From: Microbacterium sp. SY138
GTDB taxonomy: Bacteria; Actinomycetota; Actinomycetes; Actinomycetales; Microbacteriaceae
Direction: 5' to 3'
Assembly: GCF_039729145.1 (NCBI RefSeq)
Contig: NZ_CP155793.1
Coordinates: forward strand, 1,984,001-2,048,000
DNA length: 64,000 bases
Translations under genes and position numbers: made by a program
Notes under the pieces: model-generated
What the model was told of the DNA's origin: nothing
Database searches by the model: none
Seen by the model: the letters and a program-made list of their open reading frames with translations, nothing else
In this document: positions 9,706 through 19,223 of the stretch, in pieces
Numbering within the stretch: the first letter of the stretch is position 1
Layout of the letters: every line of letters begins with the position of its first letter

Positions 9706-11265
9706 TCAGCCCTTGCCGAAGAGCTTCTGGATCTCGGCGAGGTCGGCTTCGCTCGGAGCTTGAGCCGCCCCGCCGCCCAAACCGAATCCGGAGCCGGTCG
9801 GCGTCGCTGACGATGCGATCCCCGCGTTCTCGGCCGCGCGCTTGGCCGGGTTGCCTGAACGCGATCCACCGGAGGACTTGCCCTTTTTGCCGCGCTTGGA
9901 AGAAGCGCCGGGACGCCCCATCCCGGGCACCGGCCCCATACCGGGGATGTTCGGGGTGCCGCCGCGCGCCACCGTCTTCATCATCTTCGCGGCCTGCTCG
10001 AAGCGCTGCACGAGCTGGTTCACGTCGGTGACGGTCATACCGGAACCCTTGGCGATGCGCAGACGGCGCGATCCGTTCAGTACCTTGGGGTTGCGGCGCT
10101 CCCCCGGCGTCATCGAGCGGATGATGGCCTCCGTGCGGTCGATCTCCCGCTCATCGAAGTCGTCGAGCTGCTGCTTCATCTGGCCCATGCCCGGGAGCAT
10201 CCCGAGCATCTTCTTCATCGAGCCCATCTTCTTCATCTGCTGAAGCTGGTCGAGGAAGTCCTCGAGGGTGAAGGCCTCGGTCGCGAGCTTCTCGGCCATC
10301 TTCATGGCCTCTTCCTCATCGAAGGCCTGCTGGGCCTGCTCGATGAGGGTGAGGATGTCGCCGAGGTCGAGGATGCGGCTCGCCATGCGGTCGGGGTGGA
10401 AGGGCTCGAGGTCCTCGAGTCGCTCACCGGTCGAGGCGAAGATGATCGGACGGCCGGTCACGGAGGCCACCGAGAGCGCGGCGCCACCGCGGGCGTCGCC
10501 GTCGAGCTTGGAGAGCACGACTCCGGTGAAGTCGACGCCGTCCTGGAACGCCTTGGCGGTGTTCACGGCGTCCTGACCGATCATCGCGTCGATGACGAAC
10601 AGGACCTCGTCGGGGTTGACAGCCTTGCGGATGTCCGCCGCCTGCTTCATGAGCTCGGCGTCCACGCCGAGGCGGCCGGCGGTGTCGATGATCACGACAT
10701 CGTGCTGCTGACGACGTGCGTAGTCGACACCGTCTCGAGAGACCTTCACGGGATCTCCGACGCCGTTGCCAGGCTCGGGGGCGTAGATCGACGCACCGGC
10801 CTGCTCCGCGACGACCTGAAGCTGGTTGACCGCGTTCGGACGCTGGAGGTCGGCGGCGACGAGCAGAGGCGTGTGCCCTTCGCCCTCGAGCTGCTTCGCG
10901 AGCTTGCCGGCGAAGGTGGTCTTACCGGAGCCCTGCAGGCCGGCGAGCATGATCACCGTCGGTGCCGTCTTCGCGAACTGCAGACGGCGCTGCTCTCCGC
11001 CGAGGATCTGCACGAGCTCTTCATTGACGATCTGGACGACCTGCTGCGCGGGGTTCAGCGCCTTGTTGACCTCATCGCCGAGTGCGCGTTCGCGGACCTT
11101 CGCGGTGAACTCCTTGACGACGACGAGCGCGACGTCGGCATCGAGCAGGGCGCGTCGGATCTCGCGGACGGTGCCGTCGACGTCGGCCGCGGTCAGCTTT
11201 CCCTTCGTGCGCAGATTGCGGAAGGTCTCGGTGAGCCGATCGGAGAGCGTGCCAAATGTAGCCAT
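9706..11265 (-). CDS. ffh: Signal recognition particle protein Ffh (SRP54)
   Basis: The 519-residue SRP GTPase binds signal sequences of nascent membrane and secreted proteins and delivers ribosomes to FtsY. The N domain is followed by the G domain (G1 GLQGSGKTTFAGKLA near residue 107, DTAGRLGVD near 190, SKLDGDARGG near 250) and a methionine-rich M domain (MKKMGSMKKMLGMLPGMGQM around 345). The C-terminal tail is long, Gly/Ser/Lys rich and low in complexity, which is usual in actinobacteria. Start ATG 11265. It lies 3 kb from ftsY on the same strand. Confidence 0.97.
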   Translation of the reverse strand: MATFGTLSDRLTETFRNLRTKGKLTAADVDGTVREIRRALLDADVALVVVKEFTAKVRERALGDEVNKALNPAQQVVQIVNEELVQILGGEQRRLQFAKTAPTVIMLAGLQGSGKTTFAGKLAKQLEGEGHTPLLVAADLQRPNAVNQLQVVAEQAGASIYAPEPGNGVGDPVKVSRDGVDYARRQQHDVVIIDTAGRLGVDAELMKQAADIRKAVNPDEVLFVIDAMIGQDAVNTAKAFQDGVDFTGVVLSKLDGDARGGAALSVASVTGRPIIFASTGERLEDLEPFHPDRMASRILDLGDILTLIEQAQQAFDEEEAMKMAEKLATEAFTLEDFLDQLQQMKKMGSMKKMLGMLPGMGQMKQQLDDFDEREIDRTEAIIRSMTPGERRNPKVLNGSRRLRIAKGSGMTVTDVNQLVQRFEQAAKMMKTVARGGTPNIPGMGPVPGMGRPGASSKRGKKGKSSGGSRSGNPAKRAAENAGIASSATPTGSGFGLGGGAAQAPSEADLAEIQKLFGKG

Positions 11266-11317
11266 GGTGCTCCGATTCTACGCGAGCCGAGGCCGGTCGT
11301 TCAGCCCCGCGCGGGAG

Positions 11318-11902
11318 TCAGGACCAGGGAAGGTCGTGGATCGTTCCCAGGGCTTCCCTCAGGACCGTCTCCGGCGTCCCCCGTCCGGCTCCCTGTTCCG
11401 CCCACACGCGCAGTGAGGAGAGCACGGCGGCCGCGTGTGCCGCCCCGAGGATGTCGGCACGGATGACGTCGACTCCCGAGGCGGACGCCGCGCGTGACAC
11501 CGCCGCGGACAGACGGGCGAGGCGGAGCCCGGTGTCACGGATGAGCTCGCCCTCCACCCCCATCGCTGCGGCATTGCGCAGCGCCAAGGCAAGGGGGTCC
11601 GGTGCGAAATCGTGCACGATCGACAGCAGTATGTCGTGAACCGCGTCACCCGTCGCCGCCCTGCCGAGCTGTTCCAGCGAGGCGATGGCCTGTCCGATCC
11701 GTTCGTCGACGCCCGACCACAGCACGTCGCTCTTGGACGCGAAGTAGTTGAAGAAGCTGGACCGGCTGACGCCAGCGCGCTGCGTGATGTCCGCCACAGA
11801 TGTCGCGTCGTATCCGCGCTCCAGGAAGAGCTCGCATGCTGCTTCTGCGAGGGTCTCCCGCGACGACGCCTTGGGTCGCCCGGCTCTGCCAGTGGAACTC
11901 AT
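11318..11902 (-). CDS. TetR-family transcriptional regulator
   Basis: A 194-residue TetR-type repressor: residues about 15-60 form the DNA-binding domain (LAEAACELFLERGYDATSVA, GVSRSSFFNYFASKSDVLW), and the rest is a helical ligand domain of no clear class. ATG at 11902 has GTGAGGAC upstream. It lies just upstream of ffh and is divergent from lipB, 98 bp away. Neither neighbour is an obvious target, so its regulon is unknown. Confidence 0.92.
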   Translation of the reverse strand: MSSTGRAGRPKASSRETLAEAACELFLERGYDATSVADITQRAGVSRSSFFNYFASKSDVLWSGVDERIGQAIASLEQLGRAATGDAVHDILLSIVHDFAPDPLALALRNAAAMGVEGELIRDTGLRLARLSAAVSRAASASGVDVIRADILGAAHAAAVLSSLRVWAEQGAGRGTPETVLREALGTIHDLPWS

Positions 11903-12000
11903 GTCCTCACGTTATCGCGGGGTCGGGTCGAGAGCGCCGCCCCTCTCGCCGAGGGGTATTGTTGTCCTCAGTCCATTTACGCAATGAAGGCGGTTCTGTG

Positions 12001-12654
12001 ATGCTCGAGATCCTCACGCCCGGGTTCGCTCCGACGTTCGTGCCGTACATCGACGGGTGGGAGCTTCAGCGTCGCGTCCACGCCGATGTCGTCGACGGCA
12101 CCCGTCCCGACACGCTGATCCTCCTCGAGCACGAGGCCGTCTACACCGCGGGCAAGCGCACGGAACCCCAGGAGCGGCCACAGGACGGCACCCCCGTGAT
12201 CGACGTCGATAGGGGCGGGAAGATCACCTGGCACGGGCCGGGGCAGCTCGTGGGCTATCCGATCGTGCGACTCCCCGAGCCGATCGATGTCGTCGCGCAC
12301 GTGCGCCGTCTGGAGCGCCTCCTGATCGACGTACTGCGCCCCTTCGGCGTCGACGGCTATCAGGTCGAGGGCCGCAGCGGGGTCTGGGTACGCCGGCCAC
12401 TCTCGGAGGACAAGGTGGCGGCGATCGGAGTGCGCGTGCAGCAGGGGGTCACGATGCACGGCTTCGCCATCAACTGCGACAACTCGCTGGCCGGCTTCCG
12501 CGGCATCATCCCGTGCGGCATCACCGATGCCGGCGTCACTACGGTGAGCGAGGTGGTGGGGTCCGCCGTCCCGCCCCTCGACCTCGTCGACGCCGTCACC
12601 CGCGCCTTCCTCGCCGAGTACACGACCACCGAACTGACAGGAGCCTTCGCATGA
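12001..12654 (+). CDS. lipB: Octanoyl-[acyl carrier protein]:protein N-octanoyltransferase
   Basis: This 217-residue enzyme moves the octanoyl group from acyl carrier protein to lipoyl domains, the first step of lipoate assembly. The [19 protein letters not shown] signature lies near residue 72; the catalytic Lys is in [10 protein letters not shown] (about 137-146) and the catalytic Cys in [11 protein letters not shown] (about 171). ATG 12001 is chosen as the first codon that fits the family. The stop codon overlaps the lipA start (ATGA), so the two are translationally coupled. Confidence 0.96.
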   Translation: MLEILTPGFAPTFVPYIDGWELQRRVHADVVDGTRPDTLILLEHEAVYTAGKRTEPQERPQDGTPVIDVDRGGKITWHGPGQLVGYPIVRLPEPIDVVAHVRRLERLLIDVLRPFGVDGYQVEGRSGVWVRRPLSEDKVAAIGVRVQQGVTMHGFAINCDNSLAGFRGIIPCGITDAGVTTVSEVVGSAVPPLDLVDAVTRAFLAEYTTTELTGAFA

Positions 12655-13640
12655 CCGCCGCCCCCGAGGGTCGCAAGCTCCTCCGCCTCGAGATCCGCAA
12701 CGCCGAGACACCGATCGAGCGCAAGCCGGAGTGGATCAAGACGAAGGCGAAGATGGGCCCGGAGTACACGGCGCTGCATTCGCTCGTGAAGAGCGAGGAC
12801 CTGCACACGGTCTGCCAGGAGGCGGGCTGCCCGAACATCTACGAGTGCTGGGAAGACCGAGAGGCGACCTTCCTCATCGGTGGCTCCCAGTGCACCCGCC
12901 GCTGCGACTTCTGCCAGATCGACACGGGCAAGCCCGCCGACTACGACACCGACGAGCCACGCCGGGTTGCGGAGAGCGTCGTCCGGATGAACCTCCGGTA
13001 CGCCACCGTCACGAGCGTGGCCCGCGACGACCTCCCGGACACCGGCGCCTGGCTCAACGCCGAGACGGTGCGCAAGATCCATGAGCTGAACCCGAACACC
13101 GGTGTGGAGCTGCTCGCCAACGAGCACAACGCCGATCCGGCGTTCCTGGGGCAGATCTTCGACGCGCGCCCCGAGGTGTTCGCGCACAATGTCGAGACGG
13201 TGCCCCGCATCTTCAAGCGCATCCGGCCGGCGTTCCGCTACGAGCGATCGCTCGACGTCCTGACCCAGGCCCGGGACGCCGGACTGATCACGAAGTCCAA
13301 CCTCATCCTCGGGATGGGTGAGGAACCCGAAGAGGTGGTGCAGGCGCTCAACGATCTGCACGACGCCGGCTGCGACATCATCACGATCACGCAGTACCTG
13401 CGACCGACACCCCGCCACCACCCGGTCTCACGCTGGGTGAAGCCGGCCGAGTTCGTCGAGTTCAAGGAGGAAGCCGAGCGCATCGGTTTCCTCGGTGTTC
13501 TGGCGGGTCCCCTCGTGCGGTCGTCGTATCGGGCCGGTCGACTGTGGGCGCAGTCCATGACGTCGAAGGGACGCGAGATCCCCGCACACCTCGCGCATAT
13601 CGCCGAGAGCGCAGATCTCGGTTTCGCGCAGGCCGTCTGA
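12651..13640 (+). CDS. lipA: Lipoyl synthase, radical SAM
   Basis: This 329-residue radical-SAM enzyme inserts two sulfur atoms into octanoyl groups made by LipB. It carries the auxiliary cluster motif [12 protein letters not shown] near residue 55 and the radical-[12 protein letters not shown] motif near 80, plus [14 protein letters not shown] and [12 protein letters not shown]. Length is normal. It overlaps lipB by 4 bp and is followed by a hairpin terminator. Confidence 0.97.
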   Translation: MTAAPEGRKLLRLEIRNAETPIERKPEWIKTKAKMGPEYTALHSLVKSEDLHTVCQEAGCPNIYECWEDREATFLIGGSQCTRRCDFCQIDTGKPADYDTDEPRRVAESVVRMNLRYATVTSVARDDLPDTGAWLNAETVRKIHELNPNTGVELLANEHNADPAFLGQIFDARPEVFAHNVETVPRIFKRIRPAFRYERSLDVLTQARDAGLITKSNLILGMGEEPEEVVQALNDLHDAGCDIITITQYLRPTPRHHPVSRWVKPAEFVEFKEEAERIGFLGVLAGPLVRSSYRAGRLWAQSMTSKGREIPAHLAHIAESADLGFAQAV

Positions 13641-13647
13641 CCTGAGT

Positions 13648-13672
13648 GCTGCCCGGCCCCCGTTCGGGCAGC
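13648..13672. terminator. Terminator after lipA
   Basis: GCTGCCCG, a 9-base loop and CGGGCAGC form an 8-bp stem 7 bp after the lipA stop, between lipA and the convergent gene ending at 13676. There is no strong U-run on the plus side. Confidence 0.6.
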
Positions 13673-13675
13673 GGA

Positions 13676-14176
13676 TCAGTCCGCGCTCATGACGGACTGA
13701 ACGCTGCCGTCCGAGCCGAGATTCACGAGCAGCACGTCGTCCGTCGAGCTGTCGTCGAGCGCATACTCGAGCACCGCGAACGGTTCGGAGCCTCCGTGCT
13801 CATCGGCGAGGATCGTCATGCTCATCAACCGGAGCGATCGGATGATGTCGACGGCGGCGTCGCCCGAGACATCGACGAGGACATCCGGCAGATCGTCGCC
13901 GTACGTCTCCTGCTGCTGGAGGATGTACTCGGTCACCTCGCTCGTGCGGTCATCGACTTCGGCGAGCATGCCACGCCGGGCGGTGTCGTCGACGCTCTCG
14001 AGGCCTGCGATGAGCGAGGCGGCGATGTCGAGCGCATCCGCGGAAACGTCGTCCTGATCCGGAGCGGTCAGATCGACGGTGACACTCTGGTCGCCGAGCT
14101 CCACGGTCTCCGACCAGAAGATCGAGCCGTCCGGGCCTGAGGACAGGAGTCCGAAGTAGTCGTGTTCGATCGCCAT
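13676..14176 (-). CDS. DUF2004-like small acidic protein
   Basis: A 166-residue acidic soluble protein beginning MAIEHDYFGLLSSGPDGSIF, a start I associate with DUF2004 proteins of actinobacteria. The function is unknown. A strand-rich first third (FWSETVELGDQSVTVDL) is followed by helices and a C-terminal strand pair (VLLVNLGSDGSVQSV). It has no signal peptide and no Cys. It lies 44 bp downstream of ftsY on the same strand, so it may be co-transcribed with smc-ftsY. The family assignment is from memory of the sequence pattern. Confidence 0.75.
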   Translation of the reverse strand: MAIEHDYFGLLSSGPDGSIFWSETVELGDQSVTVDLTAPDQDDVSADALDIAASLIAGLESVDDTARRGMLAEVDDRTSEVTEYILQQQETYGDDLPDVLVDVSGDAAVDIIRSLRLMSMTILADEHGGSEPFAVLEYALDDSSTDDVLLVNLGSDGSVQSVMSAD

Positions 14177-14220
14177 AACGCTATGAAACCAGCCTCGTGC
14201 TCACTGCGGTAGTCCCGTCA

Positions 14221-15093
14221 TCAACCGACCAACGACTGGACGAACACATGGGGGGTGAAACCGGTCAGATCGTCGATCCCCTCGCCCTGTCCGAGCAGCT
14301 TCACCGGGATACCGGTGCGCTCCTGCACCGCCAGCACGAACCCGCCCTTGGCCGACCCGTCGAGCTTGGTGAGGACGAGTCCGGTGACGCCAGCGTGCTC
14401 GAGGAAGGCCTCGGCCTGCATGACACCGTTCTGGCCCGTGGTGGCGTCCAGCACGAGCAGCACCTCGCTGATCGGCGCCTGCTTCTCGATCACGCGCCGG
14501 ACCTTCGAGAGCTCGTCCATGAGGCCGCCCTTGGTGTGCAGACGCCCGGCCGTGTCGATGATGGCGATCTCGATGCCCTCGCGCTTGGCATACTCGACCG
14601 TCTGGAACGCGACGGATGCCGGATCCTGACCTTCCTGCTGAGGCCGCACGATCGCGGCTCCACCGCGCTGCGCCCAGGTGGCGAGCTGGTCGACCGCGGC
14701 CGCGCGGAAGGTGTCGGCCGCGCCGACCACGACACTGCGCTGATAGCCACGGAGGAACTTCGTGAACTTGCCGATGGTCGTCGTCTTCCCGACGCCGTTG
14801 ACGCCCACGACGAGGACGACAGCTGGACGCTCGGTGAGCTTCAGCGTCGTGTCGAACTTCGCGAAGTGCTCCTCCAACGTCTCCCGCAGCATCCGCTGGA
14901 GATCCTTGGGGTCGGTGGTGCGGTACCGCTCGACCTTCGCACGCAGCTCATCCACGACGCGTTCGCTGATGTCCGGGCCGAAGTCGGCCGTCAGGAGAGC
15001 GGTCTCCAGGTCCTCCCAGGTCGTCTCATCGATGGTGGGCTTGACGAACATGCCGCGCAGTGCGCGACCAAGAGACCAGGACTTCTCCGCCAT
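14221..15093 (-). CDS. ftsY: Signal recognition particle receptor FtsY
   Basis: The 290-residue SRP receptor GTPase docks Ffh-ribosome complexes at the membrane. The NG domain is complete: GVNGVGKTTTIGKFTKF (G1, near 103), DTAGRLHTKGGLMDEL (near 185) and TKLDGSAKGG (near 250). It lacks the long acidic N-terminal A domain of E. coli FtsY, as is usual in short actinobacterial forms, and begins MAEKSWSLGRALRGMF. ATG 15093 is preferred over an adjacent GTG at 15096. It follows smc by 57 bp on the same strand, a common order. Confidence 0.96.
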   Translation of the reverse strand: MAEKSWSLGRALRGMFVKPTIDETTWEDLETALLTADFGPDISERVVDELRAKVERYRTTDPKDLQRMLRETLEEHFAKFDTTLKLTERPAVVLVVGVNGVGKTTTIGKFTKFLRGYQRSVVVGAADTFRAAAVDQLATWAQRGGAAIVRPQQEGQDPASVAFQTVEYAKREGIEIAIIDTAGRLHTKGGLMDELSKVRRVIEKQAPISEVLLVLDATTGQNGVMQAEAFLEHAGVTGLVLTKLDGSAKGGFVLAVQERTGIPVKLLGQGEGIDDLTGFTPHVFVQSLVG

Positions 15094-15150
15094 CACTCCA
15101 GCCTACGGGTTGTGCGAGTGGATGCTCCGCGCGCAAGCCCGTACGCGCCC

Positions 15151-18100
15151 CTAAACCGCCGCCGCCCGGTCGCCGACACGCTGACCCACGACAGCGGAGA
15201 CGCCGTCCTGCCGCATCGAGACGCCGTAGAGGGCATCGGCGATCTCCATCGTGCGCTTCTGGTGCGTGATCACCAGCAGCTGAGAACTCTCCCGCAGCTG
15301 TTCGAACACCGTCAGCAATCGCCCGAGGTTCGCATCGTCGAGCGCCGCCTCGACCTCGTCCAGGATGTAGAAAGGACTCGGGCGCGCCTTGAAGATCGCG
15401 ACGAGCAGCGCCACGGCCGCCAGGGATCGTTCGCCTCCCGAGAGCAACGACAGTCGCTCGATCTTCTTCCCCACAGGGCGGACGGACACTTCGATGCCTG
15501 TCGTCAGCATGTTGTCGGGATCCGTCAGGGAGATGCTGCCGGTTCCACCGGGGAACAGCAGCGGGAACACCTGACCGAATGCCTCCTTGGTGTCCTCGAA
15601 AGCACTCGCGAAGATCGTCTGCATCCGCTCATCGAGATCGGTGATGATCGTCAGGAGGTCCTGGCGCGTCTGGGTCAGGTCTGCCAGCTGCTCGGTGAGG
15701 AAGGCGTGCCGCTGCTCCAGCGCGGCGAACTCCTCGAGCGCCAGCGGGTTGACACGGCCGAGCTGTGCGAGCTTGCGCTCCGCCTCCGCGAGTCGGCGTT
15801 GCTGAATCCGGCGGTCGAACGGAATCGCCGTGTCGTCGTCGTGCCCTGCTTCGGCGGGTTCTGCACCGGGATCCCGCGGAACAAGCTGTTCAGGACCATA
15901 TTCTGCAATGAGAATATCTTCTTCCAGAGCGAGCTCGGAGGAGACGCGCTCGAGCAGGCTGTTCAGATGCAGCTTCTTCTCGTGGATCTGCAGCTCGAGT
16001 CCGTGCACGCTCTCGGTGAGCCCGGCGAGGCGCTCTCGCAGGGAACTCTCCTGCGCGCGCAAGCTGACCAGTTCCTGATTCTGCGCCGAGCGCGCGGTCT
16101 CGGCCTCGGCCAGGGCGAGACGCGCCTCCGTCACCGATCGATCCAGCGAGTCGAGGATGCGCGGCAGCTCCTCGACCACCCCCGAGGCCGCCTCGCGCTG
16201 CGCGCGACGGATGACTGCTCGCCGTGCCGCCTCCGCCGCCGCATCGCGTTCATGCTCACGCTGGCGCTCCAGAGACACCACCCTGGACTGCGCTGCACGC
16301 ACACGCTCACGCAGCGTCTCGATCTCGAGCCGCGCCCGCACTTCACCCTCGCGAGCGACCTCGAGCGCCTCGAGCAGGCTGTCGCGCGCGGAAGCGTCGA
16401 GCACCGGCCTCGGCGTCGCGATGGCATCGTCCAGCGCCGTCTTCGCTGCTTCGGCCTTCGCCTCGGCCTCGGCGACGGCGGATTGCGCCTGTGCCAACCC
16501 GGTCTCGAGGCGTTCGCACTCGGCGACGGCGGACTCATGGCGCACCGTGACCCGGTTGAGCTGCTCGGCGTGCGTGGCGAGAGCAGCATCGTGTTCACGG
16601 AGTGCGCGCAGGGCGTCCTTCGCGTGACGCCTGGTCGTCTCGACAGCCTCCTCGGCGTCGCGGCGGGCCTCACGAAGCGAGTCGACCACGATCTGGATCT
16701 CCGCGAGACGTTCGGCAGCGGCATCCCGCTCGGCGGCGAGTTCCAGACGGGATCGCTCTCCGCCGGAACCGGTGCGCAGGGTATGCGCGGTGAGGACGTC
16801 ACCGGCCACCGTGACGATCGTCGTCGCCGTGTCACCCGCGACATCGAGCGCTGTCCGCGCCGATCGCGCCGAATCCAGGTCGTCCGCGATCAGGACATGC
16901 GAGAGCACGCCGAGGATGCCGTCGGGCGCTGTCACGGTATCGACGGCGGGCGTGACTCCGGCGATCGTCGGAGTCACGCCGTCGCCACGGACCGCATTCG
17001 CGATGACGAAGTCCACCACTCCCCTGCGTTGCTCCGCCGCTTCCTTCGCCGACGCGAAGGCGTCGTCCACGGAGTCGATCAACACGCCCTCCGCGAGCGG
17101 ACCGAGGACCGCGGCGATGGCCGCCTCGAAACCCGTTCGGACCTGCACAGCGTCTCCGACGAGCCCCCGCACACCCTTTCCGCCCGCTTCGACGATCTCC
17201 GCCGCCCCACCGGACAACGCCAGAGCACTGCTCAGCGCCGAAGCCTTGGCCGTGAGCGCATCGACCTCGCGCTCTGCCGAGTGCAGACGTTCGCGCAGGG
17301 TCTCACGCTCCGATTCCGCGGCGGTCGCTGCCCGTTGCGCACTGTCGTACGCAGCGGCATGTTCGACGGCCGTGCCCTCAGGAGCTTCCGCGTCGTCGAT
17401 CGCGTCGAGTGCCTCGGCGGCTTCGCGCCTGCGTGCGTTTGCGGCCTCGAGCGCGTTCTCCTGGCGGAGAACGGCGCCACGCACTGCGGCGAGGGCTGAG
17501 GCTGCGGCATCTGCGGTCCCGCGTAAGGCGGAGAGGCGCATGTCGTACTCGGAGACCAGGGCGCTCTGCTCGGCGATATCGACGTCGAGCGTGTCGAGTT
17601 CCGCTCTGGCGTGCACCACCTCACGGCTGGCAGCCGCCGCGGCGTCCTGAGCATCCCCGAGCCCGGCGGAGACCGCTTCGATCTCGTCCTTCGCCTCGTC
17701 GATCGTGGCCTGTGTCACGGTGACGGCAGTGACCGCGGCGTCGTCATCGTCGGTGCCGAGGAGAGCGAGACGCTGATTCGCCAGGGTGTAGAGCCCGCGC
17801 ATCCGCTCCTGAACCTGCTCGAGCCCGAACGCCACGCTGCGCGCCTGATCGACCGCGACCGAGTTCTGATCCTGTTCGAGCCGCGCGATGTTCGCGCGCA
17901 CCGTCTCGGCTTGATCCGAGAGCACCAGACGCTCGGTGTGACGCTCCTGCTCGGTGCGTGTGTGGTCCGCGAGCGCGGCGCGAAGTGCGACCACGTCGTC
18001 GGCGAAGATACGGGCTTTCGCGTCGCGCACGACGGCGGCGATCGTCTGCGCCTCGCGGGCGATCTCTGCCTGACGCCCCAACGGCTTGAGCTGCCGGCGG

Positions 18101-18693
18101 ATCTCTCCGGCGAGATCGCTCAACCGAGTGAGGTTGGTCTCCATCGCGTCGAGTTTGCGGAGGGTCTTCTCCTTGCGGCGGCGGTGCTTGAGGATTCCCG
18201 CGGCTTCCTCGATGAACCCTCGACGATCCTCGGGCGACGCCTGCAGAACCGTGTCGAGGCGCCCCTGACCGACGATGACGTGCATCTCCCGGCCCAGTCC
18301 GGAATCGCTCAGCAGCTCCTGCACGTCGAGGAGTCGGCATCCCTCGCCGTTGATCGCGTACTCGCTGGAGCCGTTGCGGAACAGCGTGCGGCTGATCGTC
18401 ACTTCCGCGTACTCGATCGGCAGGGCACCGTCGGCATTGTCGATCGTGAGCTGCACCTCAGCACGACCGAGCGGGCCGCGCGTCGAGGTACCCGCGAAGA
18501 TGACGTCTTCCATCTTGCCGCCGCGCAGTGTCTTCGCACCCTGCTCACCCATCACCCAGGCCAGCGCGTCCACGACGTTCGACTTGCCCGAGCCGTTCGG
18601 TCCGACGATGCAGGTGACGCCGGGTTCGAACACGAAGCTGGTCGGCTGCGCGAACGACTTGAACCCTTTGAGCGTCAGGCTCTTCAGATGCAT
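15151..18693 (-). CDS. smc: Chromosome segregation protein SMC
   Basis: The 1180-residue SMC ATPase forms the core of the chromosomal condensin that compacts and resolves sister origins. The N-terminal Walker A GPNGSGKSNVVDALAWVMGE lies near residue 32; two long coiled coils flank a hinge (about residues 490-650, with GGKGVRGLVGDAVQVRTGFE); the C-terminal head carries LSGGERSLAAVALLVAIF and the Walker B DEVEAALDD. Start ATG 18693, MHLKSLTLKGFKSFAQ. Expressed ahead of ftsY. It is unrelated in function to the condensin-like JetC at the right end of the window. Confidence 0.97.
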   Translation of the reverse strand: MHLKSLTLKGFKSFAQPTSFVFEPGVTCIVGPNGSGKSNVVDALAWVMGEQGAKTLRGGKMEDVIFAGTSTRGPLGRAEVQLTIDNADGALPIEYAEVTISRTLFRNGSSEYAINGEGCRLLDVQELLSDSGLGREMHVIVGQGRLDTVLQASPEDRRGFIEEAAGILKHRRRKEKTLRKLDAMETNLTRLSDLAGEIRRQLKPLGRQAEIAREAQTIAAVVRDAKARIFADDVVALRAALADHTRTEQERHTERLVLSDQAETVRANIARLEQDQNSVAVDQARSVAFGLEQVQERMRGLYTLANQRLALLGTDDDDAAVTAVTVTQATIDEAKDEIEAVSAGLGDAQDAAAAASREVVHARAELDTLDVDIAEQSALVSEYDMRLSALRGTADAAASALAAVRGAVLRQENALEAANARRREAAEALDAIDDAEAPEGTAVEHAAAYDSAQRAATAAESERETLRERLHSAEREVDALTAKASALSSALALSGGAAEIVEAGGKGVRGLVGDAVQVRTGFEAAIAAVLGPLAEGVLIDSVDDAFASAKEAAEQRRGVVDFVIANAVRGDGVTPTIAGVTPAVDTVTAPDGILGVLSHVLIADDLDSARSARTALDVAGDTATTIVTVAGDVLTAHTLRTGSGGERSRLELAAERDAAAERLAEIQIVVDSLREARRDAEEAVETTRRHAKDALRALREHDAALATHAEQLNRVTVRHESAVAECERLETGLAQAQSAVAEAEAKAEAAKTALDDAIATPRPVLDASARDSLLEALEVAREGEVRARLEIETLRERVRAAQSRVVSLERQREHERDAAAEAARRAVIRRAQREAASGVVEELPRILDSLDRSVTEARLALAEAETARSAQNQELVSLRAQESSLRERLAGLTESVHGLELQIHEKKLHLNSLLERVSSELALEEDILIAEYGPEQLVPRDPGAEPAEAGHDDDTAIPFDRRIQQRRLAEAERKLAQLGRVNPLALEEFAALEQRHAFLTEQLADLTQTRQDLLTIITDLDERMQTIFASAFEDTKEAFGQVFPLLFPGGTGSISLTDPDNMLTTGIEVSVRPVGKKIERLSLLSGGERSLAAVALLVAIFKARPSPFYILDEVEAALDDANLGRLLTVFEQLRESSQLLVITHQKRTMEIADALYGVSMRQDGVSAVVGQRVGDRAAAV

Positions 18694-18821
18694 GGGGGCG
18701 CCGCTCGTCCGGGGAGAATCACGCGGCTACGCTACCGGAATTCCGGGCCTGGAGCCTCATCCCGCGCGGACGGTGGGAGAACTCGGGAACCGCGCGACAC
18801 GCCGAGGAGAACCGCAGGTGC

Positions 18822-18851
18822 TTGACGTCCGCCGCGCGGATTCGCTACCGT
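18822..18851 (+). promoter_or_regulatory. Promoter of the leader peptide unit
   Basis: TTGACG (18822-18827), an 18-base spacer and TACCGT (18846-18851) form a good sigma-70-type promoter. Transcription would begin near 18858, about 28 nt upstream of the leader peptide start. Confidence 0.6.
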
Positions 18852-18885
18852 GTCCTCCGGATCGCCACACGAAAGGAGGTTACCG

Positions 18886-18999
18886 ATGATTACGACTCAG
18901 CTCAACGCACAGGCCACTGGCCTCGCCGCGCCCGCGCATTTTGCGCCGCGCTTTGCGTTCTCGGTAACCGCCGGCGTCCGCATCAGCGCTCTCTCGTAG
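18886..18999 (+). CDS. Short leader peptide (37 residues) upstream of the GNAT gene
   Basis: A 37-codon reading frame, MITTQLNAQATGLAAPAHFA and on to VTAGVRISALS, starts at ATG 18886 behind AAAGGAGGT, a perfect match to the anti-Shine-Dalgarno sequence at a 6-base spacing, and sits 35 bp after a good promoter. It has no homologue I recognise. Two hairpin-forming sequences follow within 90 bp, then a 94-residue gene and an acetyltransferase gene. Size, strong translation signal and position fit a regulatory upstream ORF, possibly one that senses ribosome stalling. It could also be a small protein in its own right. Translation is inferred from the signals, not shown. Confidence 0.6.
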   Translation: MITTQLNAQATGLAAPAHFAPRFAFSVTAGVRISALS

Positions 19000-19007
19000 A
19001 ACCGCAC

Positions 19008-19021
19008 CCCGAGATCTCGGG
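19008..19021 (+). promoter_or_regulatory. Palindrome after the leader peptide
   Basis: CCCGAGATCTCGGG is a perfect 14-bp palindrome starting 9 bp after the leader stop codon. In RNA it could only form a tight hairpin with part of the centre unpaired, or pair with other leader regions. Its position suggests an attenuation element. Confidence 0.35.
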
Positions 19022-19066
19022 CCCGTAGTGGGCACTCTCCGGCCGGCTCTTCCGCGCCCCGTCTGC

Positions 19067-19085
19067 TGATCTGCACCGCAGATCA
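19067..19085 (+). promoter_or_regulatory. Hairpin in the leader region
   Basis: TGATCTGC, loop ACC, GCAGATCA: an 8-bp perfect stem between the leader peptide and the 94-residue gene. No U-run follows, so it is not a classic terminator; it may pause polymerase or mask sequence. Confidence 0.4.
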
Positions 19086-19223
19086 CGACTTCCTCTCCGC
19101 GTATGGCGTCCACGCTCCGTGGCATCCGCCGACCCACGCTTCCTCCGCATCGTTCCCGACCGCTCCGCTGTCGGCGCGCGGTGCTTCCGCATCCATCACC
19201 ACCATCCCTTTCGAAGGACCATC

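Noticed and set aside
14197..17499. An 1100-codon plus-strand frame antisense to ftsY and smc.
   Set aside because: It is a GC-driven shadow; its translation is low in complexity and the opposite strand encodes clear FtsY and SMC.
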